A DNA stretch of 64,000 nucleotides from Eonycteris spelaea (GCA_003508835.1 PUFA01000554.1:1-64000), one strand, 5' to 3'; positions 36,179 to 47,715 are shown, counted from the first letter of the stretch. Numbers and translations: made by a program. Notes: a model not told the origin generated them from the letters alone.

Positions 36179-37065
36179 GTAGAACTATTCCTTTCCCCTT
36201 CCCTCAAAACAAATACAGCTGTTAAATATGCAGATAAACATACTCTTACCTGACTACGGGGTAATCGGTCATTGTAAGGATGTATGTAAGAAAGGGAAAA
36301 AGGTGGTTGGCATGGGTCTTTTTAATTAATAACTTGGACTTACATTTGGCAAGGGATGAATCCACAAAGTGCATTTGATGGTCTTTGTTAAATCTCAGTG
36401 TTTTTTTTTTTCTTCATGTGATAGAGAAACTCTCTTCCTGCCAGAGATTGTTATTATAATTTGACACATATGCCCCATGGGAGGAAGTGAATATCCCCCC
36501 ACACACATAAACAGACATTCCCTCCGCATTGCTGCTTCTTTTGGCACAAGAGAGGCACTGTTTCTGGCAACACATGAAGGGTATTACAACTGTTTCAACT
36601 TTTGTTCTCTGGGTAAATTTAGTTAGATTCACAACTAATTCTTCCCTTGTTCTTTGTCCTCTTAATATTTCCCCTGGCCATCTAAATATGGGGACATTTT
36701 TGACACCCATGTGGTTCTACAGTAATGTTATATTTCCAAAACTATAAAATCCAGAATCTTTTCTCATTTCTTTTAAAGCTAAGATCTTGAAATTCCAATA
36801 TGACTTTAAAGTGCTATTTATTTGAGGTTAAGGGGCTCGTGTATTAAGTTAAAAATGGAAATATGAATCTAGAAGACTTTAAATTTTATGTCTAGGTTTC
36901 TCACAGTAAGATTAGTAGATTTTTATTTGTATTAGTAAATATGATACCACATGACTATGCTTATGAGAGGGCATCTGCCACATTAATAGATGAAGTTAAT
37001 CTTTCAAGGGCAGAGACAGTGATAAACGAAATGTTTGACCAGAGGCAAAATTATGCAGCAATGTC
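36179..37065. other. Unique sequence, nothing recognised
   Basis: A 98-codon minus-strand frame (36414-36710) overlaps a 72-codon plus-strand frame. Neither has recognisable similarity or exon context. Confidence 0.4.
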
Positions 37066-37067
37066 AG

Positions 37068-37255
37068 GAGGCTACATGGTATAGCACAAAGGGACTAAGA
37101 CCAAGAGTCAGAGCTCTGGGTTCTACTATGACCCTGACCTATTAGCTAATGCAAATCTAGTTACTTAACTTCTCTGAGCATCAAATTCCTTATTGGTAAA
37201 GTAAAGATAGTGGGACAAGATAATCATCATGTTCTCCTTCAGTTCTAATGTTAAA
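37068..37255 (+). repeat. MIR SINE, nearly full length
   Basis: 'ctacatggtatagcacaaagggactaagaccaagagtcagagctctgggttc' (head), 'aatctagttacttaacttctctgagcatcaaattcc' (core) and 'gataatcatcatgttctccttcag' follow MIR order. Confidence 0.8.
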
Positions 37256-37657
37256 CAATTATCTAAATCCAGTGAAGATCTTCTCTCATCAGGTTATAGC
37301 ACCCTGAACCTAAGAGCACTGTTCTTAGGGTCTCATAATTAAAAATAAGTAAAGTAAATAAAAATTCTTTTTTTCCTTTTTATGCCATTTAAAGAAAACA
37401 AATTACGTGTTTCTAAGCAATTTACATTATATAGACCAAATGTTCAAAAGGTGCCAATCCTTAAACATGGCAAATCATGTCATCATATGTGTGAAGGAGC
37501 CAAATACCTTATTACAGAAAGCTCTGTCCTCTAATAAAATATGAAAACACCATGTATAAGAATAAATAAGAAAAGATAGAGAGCAGAGTTTTGTTTTTTT
37601 TTTTTTAATCTCAATGAGCAGTAATGTAATGGCTAGGTGTAGAGTCAGAGGAGAGAA

Positions 37658-37745
37658 AGAGTAATCAGGGGATCATTTCATAAACATATAAATGTCTAAC
37701 CAATGTACTGTATACTTAAAACTAATAATAAAATAAGTTTTAAAA
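37658..37745 (+). mobile_element. Short L1-type 3' tail fragment
   Basis: 'ataaatgtctaaccaatgtactgtatacttaaaactaataataaaat' resembles an L1 3' terminal block and matches 47643-47715 inside L1 copy G at about 85% by eye. Confidence 0.5.
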
Positions 37746-38186
37746 ATTTAATTCACTATTCCTAACTCCTCATTTAATACAAGTTTTAAAACCATCGCTA
37801 TAGTTTTAAACCTTATCAAATTATATCTGTATTAGTCTACCAGCCTTTATTCCAGTTTTTCTTCTTTCTCTCCAGCCTGCATAACATACCCAACAAAATT
37901 TTCCAAAGCATAATTTGCATAATTCCATCCACCCTGTTCAAGGAAATTTATTGATTAACCTGAATCGAATCAAAACACCTCAGCTTGATAAACAAGACCT
38001 TGCACTGATATGTTACCCTATGCTCATTAACTTCATCCCATTCCTCCTTAACATAACTCTCTGCTCTGGTTAGATTTGCTTAATCCTCCAATTACATTTT
38101 GTTTAATCCTATATTTATGTGTCTCTTAACAGAGTTTGTGCTCTATTTTGGGGGGAAAATTCAGCTAATCCATTGTCATCACATCT
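37746..38186. other. Unique or very old repeat sequence
   Basis: Nothing assigned with confidence. It lies left of the half-L1 copy F insertion. Confidence 0.3.
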
Positions 38187-38201
38187 TTCAAAACCTATCT
38201 T
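38187..38201. repeat. Target-site duplication, left copy (half-L1 F)
   Basis: ttcaaaacctatctt, identical to 40486-40500. Confidence 0.93.
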
Positions 38202-38719
38202 TAAATTAATTTCAAGTATATAGTACATTGGTTAGACATCTATATAGTTCATAAAATGATCCCCTCAATTGCTCCCTCCATCCCCTGACCCTCCACCTAG
38301 CCAATGTATTAACGCTAACTGCTTTCACTATGCTGTGCTCCCCATTCCTGTGATCATCCATCAGCTACTAATTTGTACTTCTTGAACCATTCAACTCATT
38401 CTCCCAGACCCCCAAATACCCTCTCTTCTATCCATAGCCAAATTGTTCACAATATTTATGAGTCTATTTTTGATTAGTTTGTTCTTTTTATTCCTTAGAT
38501 TTTGTATATAAGTGAAATCATATTGTGTTTATCTTTCTCTATCTGATTTAAATACCTTCTAAGTCCATCAGAGCAATATATTTTTCCATCCCCTTCCTTT
38601 TCAGCCACTTATCTTTTGGTTGGAGCACTTAAATTTTTTTTTCCATTTAATGTACTTACTGATAGAAATGTAATTGTTACCATTCTTTATTAATGTTTTT
38701 GATAAGTTATTTTCTTCTT

Positions 38720-39589
38720 GAAGAAGTCCCTCCAACATTTTCTATGACACTGAATTGGTGGTGATAAATTCCTTTAGCTTATTTTTGTCTGGGAAACTCT
38801 TTATCTGTCCTTCACCTCTAAAAGATAGCTTTGCTGGAAAATTATTCTTGTTTTAGATACTGGGTCTTCATCCTGTCAAATATTTTGTGCCAAGCCCTTC
38901 TGTCCTGCATAGTTTCTTTTGAGAAATCAGCTGCTGTCTTATGGGTGTTCCCTTATAAGTAATTATCTGTTTTTTTTTTGTTCTTGCTGCTTTTACAATT
39001 TTTCTTTGTGTTTAACCTTTGGCATTTTAATTATGATGTGTCTTGGCATGAGTCTCTTTGGATCCCTGTTTTTTTGGAATTCTCTGAGCTTCCTGGGGTT
39101 TTATGTCTATTTCCTTCACCAGGTTAGGGAAGTTTTCCATCATTATTTCTTCAAACACCTGTTCAACATCTTAATTTTCTTCAGTTATGCCAATCAGACA
39201 GAAATTTGGACCCTCTTTAGTGTCTCATATCGCATTAAATTATTTTTATAGTCTTAGCATCTTATATTTTGCCATTCTGACTGTGTGTCCTTGGCTTTTC
39301 CATCCTTTAGATAGGACATTTCATCCTTTTCTTTATTCTCTTTGTTTATTCCTTTTATTCCATTTACTATACTTATCATCTCAGATAATATGTTCTTCAT
39401 TTCAGACTGGTTTCCTGTTATAATTTCCATTTCCATTTTGATGTTTTTCATATCTTCATTGAAGTTCTCACTGAATTTATCTACACTTCCCAAAAGTTCC
39501 CTGAGCATCTTTATAACCAGTGTTTTGAACTCTGCATCTGTTACATTGCTTGACTCCGTTATATCTGGATCTCTGTTCCGTTCTCTCAT
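38720..39589 (-). pseudogene. ORF1 pseudogene of half-L1 copy F
   Basis: Decayed L1 ORF1 RNA-binding protein. The N-terminal and coiled-coil part is open for 111 codons (39589-39254). It contains 'TDAEFKTLVIKMLREL' and 'SENFNEDMKNIKMEMEII', matching the family's conserved 'DTEFKTMVIRMLKELSG..DDLSENFNKEI' heptad region. Next come the RRM-like block ('RHIIIKMPKVKHKEK', about 39050-39010) and the C-terminal block near 38800. Stops and frameshifts separate these. The long open N-terminus suggests this copy is somewhat younger than E, or open by chance. Confidence 0.85.
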
Positions 39590-39599
39590 ATGGTTTATG

Positions 39600-40485
39600 C
39601 TTCTTTGTATTCCTATTTTGGCTGTCTTTCCATGTCTGTTTCTTTGTACTAAGCAAAGCTCCTAAGTCTCCTTTCTTATTATTGTGGATTTGTGAAGTAG
39701 TTTTTCAGTGACACAGTCCTGAGAGGGGCTCAGCTGCAGGCCAAATTTAACCCAAACCTCTACCCTCTGAAGCCATATGTTAAGCTTCAGGAAGTAATCC
39801 ACAGATGTTGTGCTTATAGTTTCCTCAAAAGGCTACACCAGAAACCGAGGCTAGCTGCCTCCAGTGTGAGTCTCAGCAAGGAGCACCTGACTCTCTAAGG
39901 ATATACCTGGATGTGGCTTGGGGCCGTGAATTGGGGGGAGGTAGGGTTTCAGGGAGTCCTCTGGGTGGAGCGACCTCTGTTATCCAGTTTGATGAAGTCA
40001 TGGCTATCAAGGAACTGTGTTGGTACACTGGGAGGGGGAAGTGCTCAATGAGGAACGATGGATACTGCAGGCACTTCGATACAGAGTAATCTCGCTTTGG
40101 CCCTCACTCCCTGTCTCCCTGTAAGACCCCAATGTCCACTGCATGCAGTCGAATCAGCACTGGTACTCAGAGTGAGCAAGTCCGACACCACAAAAATCCT
40201 CTTGCGAACGCAGCCCCTTTAAGAGGAGTCTGCCGCTGCCGCTACTGCTGCCTTCTGCCACAGTCTCCATCTCACTCAGCTGCTCCAGACCTGGCAGCCC
40301 CCTGTTCTACCTTCTGCCGTTGCAGGCTGATGGGTGATTTCTTGGATTTCTCCTTCATTGTAGGCTTATCCATCTAGATCCCAGACAATTTTTCTTTGCT
40401 GCTGCTCCTTGTTACCATTAAAACTTTGATTTGGTCGCCAGAGGGATGAACAGAGCCTCTATCATCTATGCCATTTTTTTTCTCT
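39600..40485 (-). promoter_or_regulatory. 5' UTR of half-L1 copy F
   Basis: About 0.9 kb, GC-richer than its surroundings, aligning with 24970-25713 of copy E over its whole length ('ctcactctctaaggatatacctgg' region, 'ggatgaacagagcctctatcatctatgccattttttt' end). L1-type 5' UTRs hold an internal promoter. I could not identify specific binding sites. Small frames here (e.g. 40132-40377) are non-coding. Confidence 0.6.
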
Positions 40486-40500
40486 TCAAAACCTATCTTC
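40486..40500. repeat. Target-site duplication, right copy (half-L1 F)
   Basis: Identical to 38187-38201 over 15 bp. Confidence 0.93.
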
Positions 40501-40695
40501 TGATTCTTTACCTTAAAATCGACCACACCCTGGTCACTTCAGTGATTTCTGTTAACTGATATTCTAATTCATATATTTGGTTGAATTTTCTTAAATAATT
40601 TATTTTTTTTCCTTAAGTATTGGTCATTCACTGAAGAAACTACAGAAAATGCAGATACACAAGGAGAACAAAATATAAGACTAGCCCATGCCCTA

Positions 40696-40885
40696 GAACA
40701 CAAGTTCTCAAACTTCAGTGAAAGGAAGTCTCCTGTGGTGCTTGTTAAACTTGAGAGCCCCAAGCCCACACCCAGATTCAATAGGTTTATGATGGAGCCT
40801 GAGAATCTTAAATTTTCAAGTGCCTAAATGGTTATGATGAAAACAATCTCCAGACCACAGTCTCCAGACGAGAAACACGTCTAGA
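40696..40885 (+). mobile_element. MER5A (hAT-Charlie) DNA transposon relic
   Basis: 'aagttctcaaacttcagtg', 'ctgtggtgcttgttaaact', 'agccccaagcccacacccag', 'attcaataggtttatgatggagcctgagaatct' and 'gaccacag' follow the MER5A consensus ('ggttctcaaactttagtg ... gggcttgttaaaac ... tgattcagtaggtctggggtggggcctgagaattt'). It is non-autonomous and has no coding capacity. Confidence 0.88.
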
Positions 40886-40924
40886 GTGGGTCAGATATCC
40901 CTATTATACTCCTTCGGAGAACCT

Positions 40925-41045
40925 ATCACCACTTTAAGGTTCATAAGAGCAAGAGGCATATCTATCTTGTTCACCATTTTATCCTATAGGGCTTTGCAAA
41001 TAGTGCTTGATAAATATTTTTTGAAGGAATTGATGAATTTTTACA
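40925..41045 (+). repeat. L2 3' end fragment
   Basis: 'ggcatatctatcttgttcaccattttatcctatagggctttgcaaatagtgcttgataaatattttttgaagg' matches the L2 3' end. Confidence 0.75.
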
Positions 41046-41635
41046 TTTAATTTCAACAAAAAATTAGAATTCAAAGATCTATAAAACAAAGCCTATCCTC
41101 TGCTTCACACTCTTCGCTCCCATGCTTCTGAAGTAATTCGTGACAGTCTGGTTTACATCCTTGTCTATATTATCTTTACTATATGAAGTTGTTGAATTAT
41201 GGAATAATGGAAATAATTATAGCACCAGAAATAGAACTATTAACATTCTTATATATTTATTGGAATCCTTGGGTGTTAGAGCTGGTAGGAAATTCAAAGA
41301 ACCTGTTTGACATCCCCTTATTTTATAGATAAAAACTGTCAGTTTAAGAGGAAAAATGATAACTTTGATATATATGTGGAAGGAGACTCATCAGGATTTA
41401 GAATGATATAGAAGACAGGAGCAGTAAAAGAAATGAATAAAAAAAAAGAATTTTAAGGCTGACATTCTAGAAAAAACAGGTGAATGATGGTGCCAATGGT
41501 GGTAAAAACCAGTGTGGTTTCTGGAGGATGAACTGAATGTATTTTTGACAGGTTAAGCCTTAAGTGTCAGGAATTCATAAAATTAATTAAGAATTTAACT
41601 GAAGTTAGTATTGTAAAATGGAGAATAGGGACTGG
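41046..41635. other. Unique sequence, nothing recognised
   Basis: No repeat family or exon seen. Confidence 0.35.
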
Positions 41636-41639
41636 TCGT

Positions 41640-41755
41640 GGGATATAAATCAATCATTTTAGTTCTCGTTCTGTCACTAACTATCCTGGAAAACCATAGT
41701 TTATCTGAGCCTCAAGTGTCCTCATCGACAAAATATAAAAAGTCCATCATTTATA
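41640..41755 (+). repeat. MIR core fragment
   Basis: 'ttctgtcactaactatcctgg' then 'ttatctgagcctcaagtgtcctcatcgacaaaat' fits the MIR core. Confidence 0.65.
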
Positions 41756-42102
41756 TGATATGAATTTACAACATTATACAATGTTGTAAGGAGCACAGAA
41801 AATGTAAAAGTATCTATGATTAATAGATGCTCATAATTGAATCAAGTGCTTAGTTGAATATATGTGGAAGTGCTTTGTAAATAACAAAGAACTCTGTAAA
41901 TATAAATGATGGTGATGGAGATAGTTATCATTACTCTTGAATAGCTATATCATCCTATGCTAATAACCACATGAAATTACCTGAGGAGACATAATTATGG
42001 CCTTTCAAGATATTTACAGTCATTCTCCAAGCTTTAATACATAGGCAATTGCCAAGAAAATATCTACATTTAGCACTTAGAAATACTTTGGCAATTCTTA
42101 TG

Positions 42103-42104
<2 letters not shown>

Positions 42105-42135
<31 letters not shown>

Positions 42136-42140
42136 TGTGT
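42105..42140. repeat. (GT)n microsatellite
   Basis: About 18 GT units with one C interruption near the right end. Confidence 0.95.
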
Positions 42141-42615
42141 GGTTGGTGATTAAAGTTTCCATTAATGTTTGAGGAATTCCAATCCAGTCTTTTTTGCTTT
42201 GTTTTATTTTAGATAACCTCTTTCTCTTGGCCTTTGGCCCTTTGCAATACAAGGATATTCATGCTGTTATGAACAGATTTTATGTTTCTAACATGCTTGG
42301 ACAAGTGTTCTTGTGTCATAGTTTAATAAAGAATACTCAAGTGTTTTATACCTAAACAAATGGAAATTCAGTAAAATTGATCCTTATTGTTCCTTATGAC
42401 AACTTACCTCTTCCTGTTTTTCTTATTCTCCTAACATCACCTTGAATAAACTGAGGACAGCTGGGCATCATAACATTTTCAAAGGCATAGCTTCAATTTC
42501 TTTTTTCTTCCCTACCTCTTTCCTCTCCTCCCTTCTAGCAAACATGAAAAAACACCCTTCTACCACCAGCAGCACCACATATAGCAATAAGTAAATGATT
42601 TATTGTTTTTGGTTG
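42141..42615. other. Unique sequence, nothing recognised
   Basis: No repeat or exon recognised. Confidence 0.35.
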
Positions 42616-42619
42616 TGTT

Positions 42620-42850
42620 TAGTTCAGCCAGAATTTGCTGAGTATATACTATGTGCAAGCCCTTATGCTAGGCATTATAAGCAACACAAACACAAAAAAG
42701 AATTGAACTAACATTTGTGTGCATCTATTATGTGCTAGATACCCTGTAGGGATTTTCCTAACAAAAACTCTGATACAAGTAAAATTGGCTTAATTTTACT
42801 GATTAGTAAACTAAGACTCATGGAAAATAAGAAACCTACCCAAGGTCTCT
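42620..42850 (-). repeat. L2 and MIR fragments, reverse orientation
   Basis: 'tatactatgtgcaagcccttatgctaggcattataagcaac' (L2-like) is followed by 'ctattatgtgctagataccctgtag ... taaactaagactcatggaaaataagaaacctacccaagg' (MIR reverse complement). Confidence 0.65.
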
Positions 42851-43684
42851 GTCCTAAAGATATCAACTGTGGTTGGGCAGACAGAGCTTATAAATGTAAA
42901 ACAGTTTAGAAACATAAAATACTAATATGAGGTAGTATGTGATACTTGTTTTTAGCAATTTAGAGCCATCAGAGCTCGTTATGAGCTTTAATAATTGGAA
43001 AATATTTCAAGGAAGATTTAAAACCTGAGTTGAGTGTTGAAGAACAAGCAGACTTTGGATAGTCACAATGGTAATAGAATGTACTACAAAAGGGGAGAAA
43101 ATAGTTGTGAGAGTTAATATTGTGTGTTAAACAAGAAAACCAACATGATGAGCAGAAGCATTTTCATAGAAGTGGACACACCTCAGAGTGCTTTAAAATT
43201 CTGCTGGCAATAAGGAGGGCAATCAGTGTAGGTTTTAGTCAGTGACTTTTGAATACAGATCTCTTGTCTTAGCCTTGTAATCAGGATTTTACAAGTGCAG
43301 CATCATTCCACAATTCATGCTTAATTATTCCTGGTCCTTACCTCCCTTCTCTCACTTTGCACACTAGTTCAAGAGCGCAAAGGAAAGCATACATTACATT
43401 CACATTCATGCATCATGTTTCCTTTTAAAAAAGCACTTATTTCTCAGGCCATAATTGACAACTTAGATAACAACATACTTTACCTTTTCCATGTGTTTTG
43501 GTAACTAAGGTACATCTATGCTCTATGAGGCAAAATGCTGTTTGTTGAACAATTATTATTTATAACAGTTGAGCACCATGCATTTGTTGTTTATAGCTAA
43601 GAAATTAAAATTTCTAGTGTTTACAAGAATAAAGTCCTGCAAGGTCATCATGAAGAGAAATGTCTTACATTATTTCTTAGAGAC
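42851..43684. other. Unique sequence, possibly old L2
   Basis: 'gttgagtgttgaagaacaagcagac' at 43026 hints at an L2-type relic, but I cannot support it well. No gene seen. Confidence 0.3.
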
Positions 43685-43685
43685 G

Positions 43686-43845
43686 AGGCAACATAGTGTA
43701 AGCAAGAAAGAGCATTGATACAGAGTTTAGAGATCTGAAATCTATACCCTGATCTGCTATTAAAAAAGATTTATGACCTTGGAGAAAACTCTTTTTTTTT
43801 TTTTTTTATCCCAGAAGACAAGTTCCATGATCCCTTCCAGCTTTA
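43686..43845 (+). repeat. MIR fragment interrupted by a T-run
   Basis: 'ggcaacatagtgtaagcaagaaagagcattgatacagagtttag' (head) and 'gacaagttccatgatcccttccag' (tail region) flank a 16-17 bp T-run at 43792-43807, where MIR normally has 'taaatctctctgagcctc'. Confidence 0.6.
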
Positions 43846-44630
43846 GTACTTTACAATTTAGGGAAACTTATTTCTGAAGAATATTTTCAGTTCATTGTGG
43901 TATGTTTGTCAATTTGAGAAGAGAAGAACTTCATGTGGAACACCCATTAGTGTAGACTTTAATAATTTCTACAAAATTTGGCTGCTTCCAAATTTTGGTT
44001 CATAGATGCACATATAATGCTCCTTGCTTAATTTTACCAAATGGGTCAACTAATTTAATGATTTACCACTCTATTTAATTAGAAAGAAGTGGGATGGGAA
44101 TAAGATCCAGTGGTTGTTATGTACCTATCTTCTGTTCACATGAGAGCAAATGTTACATAACAACCTGACAACCTTTATCAACAAAACATTTTTTTTTTGC
44201 AGTTGGGATTTTTTTTCTTTAATATTGTATACCTCACCTAATGAAGTTAAATGACCAACTCTAATTTGCTTCATAAAATATTTCATTGGAAAAGAAGAGA
44301 GAAAAACATTTTTATGTGGAAATTTTGTGCTTTTGTGGCTATAGTATAACCTCAATTATATGGAAATGGATGGATGGTAGTGTAGATGACAGCCTGCTTC
44401 CACTGTGCACTTTAGGAGTTTATTGCCATCTTAACATTTAATTCATATTATATGAACCAAATAAAAAAGTATTCATAAAATATGAAGCATTGAGATAAAT
44501 TTTATATGTTCTAGAGTTCCCAGTAATTATCAAGCAATGATAATTAAAATAATGTTGTTGCTCCAAGGAAAGTTCAGCAATTAAGAGACTTAGTAAAAAA
44601 ATGTGACTGCTTGTTGCTATATCCTTGTGT
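43846..44630. other. Unique sequence, nothing recognised
   Basis: No repeat family or exon seen; the 76-codon minus-strand frame (44125-44355) has no recognisable similarity. Confidence 0.35.
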
Positions 44631-44634
44631 TCAT

Positions 44635-44908
44635 TTATTCATGTTTTCATTCAACAAATATTTATTTAATGTCTACTGAGGATATGGCAGGGGAGTAAAA
44701 ACACAGGGAAATCTCTGTCTTCATAGTGTGTACATTTTTGAAAAGAGGAAACAGACAATAATAAACAACATAAGCAAAATAAACAAATAGGTCATATAAT
44801 GTATTAGTGCTTTGGATAAAATTTACAGGATGGAGGATTAAGAGTGTTGGAGCTGGGAAGTTGTAATTCTAAGTAGGGTAGTCAAGAAATGCCTCACCAA
44901 AAGGTAAT
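44635..44908 (-). repeat. L2 fragment, reverse orientation
   Basis: 'tcattcaacaaatatttatttaatgtctactgaggatatggcag', 'aataaacaacataagcaaaataaacaaatagg' and 'aagaaatgcctcaccaaaaggtaattttgag' follow the reverse L2 3' order. It is cut at the right by L1 copy G. Confidence 0.75.
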
Positions 44909-44911
44909 TTT

Positions 44912-46676
44912 GAGAGAGTTGTGGTCAAGATGGCGGGGTAGTTAAATGCTGTGCATGCCTCCTCCCATGATCATATTAAAACTACAATTAAATTATGAAA
45001 TAGTCAACCTAGACAACAATCTGAAAATCGGTGAACAGAACTTCTATAATTGGGGATATAAAGAGAATGTCACATCGAGACTGGTAGAAGGCTTGAAGAC
45101 GACAACACGAAATGGTCTCGTCTCACACCCATTGGGAGGGATATCTCTGCTTCAGAGGCTCCTCCATCCCCCGAGAGAATCAAGGGACCCCAGCCCAACA
45201 CCAGGGATCCCCAGCCCAGGGTTCCAGTGCCAGAAAGAGGAGTACCCACAAAATTTGGCTGGGAAAATCAGTGGGATTCTGATCATCTGGGTGAGACAGA
45301 AGGCGGCTGGATATCTAGATGGCCCCTTAGAGGGCCTGTGCACAGATTTACTTGCTCTCAAGAACTCACCCTGGGCTTCAGTAGATGGACAGCAGTTCAT
45401 AAGGTGTCAGAGACATACAGAGAAAGACTGAGCTGCGTGGTTTCAGGGCAAGGGGGGAAGGATCGCCACCATTGTCGGTTTGTTGAGCCTTCTGCCAGTG
45501 AAGCCTGCAGGCAAACGACATCTTATTGGTGTTGAACCCTCCCCATCACCCCACATGGCTAAATCTGAATCTATATTGGCTTGGTGAGATCTGCTCATTC
45601 CACTCAAGTGACTTCTTGAGACACTGCCTCACCCAACTCACCAATTGCTTGGAGGCAATTTTGGATGGTTACTGGGCAACCAGCTCCACCCGCATTGTCA
45701 CCAGGAGTTTCCTTCAGCAGCAATCAATAGGCCTCAGCTTACAGACCTCAGGAAACACTGTTGGTGGCAGGTATTGAACCCTAGCCTGAGCTGCAATATT
45801 TCTTGAACAAATTTAGGGGATCTGCAGACCTGAGGCATGTAGTGGCTGGTCTCAGTGTGAGCTGAGACATTTGCAAATGGCCACATGCTCAGCACTGACA
45901 CCAAATCTGAATCTGCACAAACCCGGGGAACACCATTCGTACCACCCAGGTGACTCCCTGAGACCCTGCCTCATCTTACTCTGGTACCCCAAAACTCACT
46001 TAGCTGCTGAATCTTACGGGCAGCCGGCAGGCAGTCTCAGGCCTGGGGGTGCCCTGTGCCTTTTGCTGAGGTGCCTTAGGCCAGTACTGGAGGCAGTCAG
46101 CCTCAGTTCACCATGTGGCCTCTCCCGTATATCTCCAAGTCCAGCTCAGGCAATGAACAAAGATGGATTTCTTTGTAGCTCCTACCGGGTAGCCCCAGGC
46201 TCATCATATACAGCAGCTGACCTTGTCCTGCACTGGAGACCCTCCCAAGGAGCCACAGAATGAACATACCTGGAAGATAGCATTTGACCTCAAAAGAGGA
46301 CCACCTGATTAGTCCCACAAGCAGCACACACAAAGAATGGTTGAAAACAGGCAAACAAACCCTGTGGCAAACTGCACTCACTGAGGTTAGCCCCACAAAG
46401 CAGCTCATAAGTTGTGGGTGTGAGCAATCCTCACACACACTCAGCCTGAGAGTCCATTTCATTAACTGGAATGCCAACAAAAATCAAGGCTCAACCACAA
46501 TAGGAGGGCATACACAACCACACAAGTGTAAGTCCTAGATCACCCAATGCAAGTGATCAGGGAGACTGTGTTACTGGGTCACACATAACACCTACTATAT
46601 AAGGTCACCTAGCTAAAACTGGTAGACAAAGCAGATCTACTTAATACTCAGAAGTTAACACAGAGAGGCAACTAAA
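44912..46676 (+). promoter_or_regulatory. L1 5' UTR (copy G), long GC-richer promoter region
   Basis: About 1.75 kb, markedly more GC-rich than the rest of the window and with a base composition like L1 5' UTRs. It contains several frames of 80-160 codons (44946-45431, 45871-46263) with Pro/Ser/Leu-rich content and no known domain. They are expected in GC-richer non-coding DNA and are not called as genes. Confidence 0.75.
44926..44936 (+). promoter_or_regulatory. YY1-type site at L1 start (copy G)
   Basis: caagatggcgg, the sequence known at the 5' ends of many mammalian L1s as a YY1 site that helps set the transcription start. It is preserved here but decayed in copies D and H. Confidence 0.75.
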
Positions 46677-47485
46677 ATGAGACAACAAAGAAACATCTCC
46701 CAAGTGAAACAACAGGAGAAAACTCCAGAAAAATAACTAAGTGAAATAGAGACAAGCAATCTATTAAATTTCAGACTTCAATATACTAGTTATAAGGGAG
46801 CTCAATGAACTTAAGGGAAGATTAGATGAGCTCAGTGAGAATTTCAACAAAGAAATAGTAAGCATAAAAAAGGATATAGGAACTACAAAGAAGAACCAGT
46901 CAAAATGAAGACTATACTAACTAAAATGAAGTATACCTTAGAAAAAATAAACAGTAGATTGGATGAAGCAGAGGACTGATTCAACAACTTAGAAGACAAG
47001 GCAGCATAAATCACCCATCTGAACAACAAAAAGAAAAAAAATAATTTTAAAAAATGAGGATAGAATAAGAGACCTCTGGGACATCGAGTGTAACAACATT
47101 TGCATCATAAGTATACCAGAAGGAGTAGAGAGAGAAATCAAGGGATGGATAACCTATTTGAGAAAATGACTGAAAATTTTCCTAACCTGGAAAAGGAAGT
47201 AAACATAAAAGTCCAGGAAGCACAGAGAGTCCCAAACAAGAATAACCCAAACAGGCTCACACCAAGACACATCATAATTAAAATGCCAAATATTAAAAAC
47301 AAAGAGAGAATCTTAAAAGCATCAATAGAAAAGCAGCTAGTTATTTGCAAGGCTACTCCTATGAGAATGTCAGCTTGTTCCTCAACAGAAACTTTGCAGG
47401 ACAGAAGGGGTTGGCACAAAATATTTAAAATGATGAAACGCAAGGACCTACACCAATTCTACTCTAGCAGCAAGGCTATCAACTA
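46677..47485 (+). pseudogene. L1 ORF1 pseudogene (copy G)
   Basis: Decayed L1 ORF1. The first codons (ATG at 46677) are open for only about 19 codons. The coiled-coil region is frameshifted. The RRM-like and C-terminal domains are open at 47100-47486, with 'TENFPNLEKEVNIKVQEAQR', 'PRHIIIKMPNIKNKERILKA' and 'STETLQDRRGWHKIF', all conserved landmarks of the family. This is the best preserved RNA-binding domain in the window. Confidence 0.88.
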
Positions 47486-47642
47486 AAATTTAAGGTGAGA
47501 TAAAGAGCTTCTCAGACAGGAAAAAGCTAACGGCATTCACCGTCATCAAGTTAGTATTAAAAGACATATTGTAAGGACTTCTTTAAGAAGATGAAGGATG
47601 GCTGGTGGAGATCCAAAAAAAGAAAGCACAATTAGAGGTATC

Positions 47643-47715
47643 ATTTGCAAACTATGTAAATGTCTAAGCAATGTACTGTATACTTGAAACTAATAATAAA
47701 ATTAAATTAAAAGAA
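47643..47715 (+). repeat. L1 3'-tail-like block between ORF1 and ORF2 of copy G
   Basis: 'taaatgtctaagcaatgtactgtatacttgaaactaataataaaat' matches 37658-37745 and resembles L1 3' UTR termini, yet it lies in the inter-ORF spacer. Confidence 0.55.

Larger units (their letters stand above)
38202..40485 (-). mobile_element. Half-L1 (HAL1-like) copy F with perfect 15 bp target-site duplication
   Basis: A 2.28 kb non-autonomous L1 relative in reverse orientation. On the minus strand it has a start with an A-run (40485-40472), a GC-richer 5' UTR (about 40470-39600), ORF1 (39589 to about 38720), a stub of the ORF2 endonuclease start, then the end of ORF2/3' UTR. The joint near 38570 ('taagtccatcagagcaatatatttttccatcc') is the same as in copy E (near 23920), so the ORF2 loss predates both insertions. 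The identical 15 bp flanks show it inserted as one retrotransposition unit, not as a full L1 that was deleted in place. Confidence 0.88.

Noticed and set aside
34714..36253. Arg/Glu-, Leu/Ser- and Val/Cys-rich open frames
   Set aside because: Translations of GA and GT microsatellites.
44946..46538. Several 80-160 codon frames at the start of L1 copy G
   Set aside because: They lie in the GC-richer L1 5' UTR, overlap each other on both strands and have no known domain.
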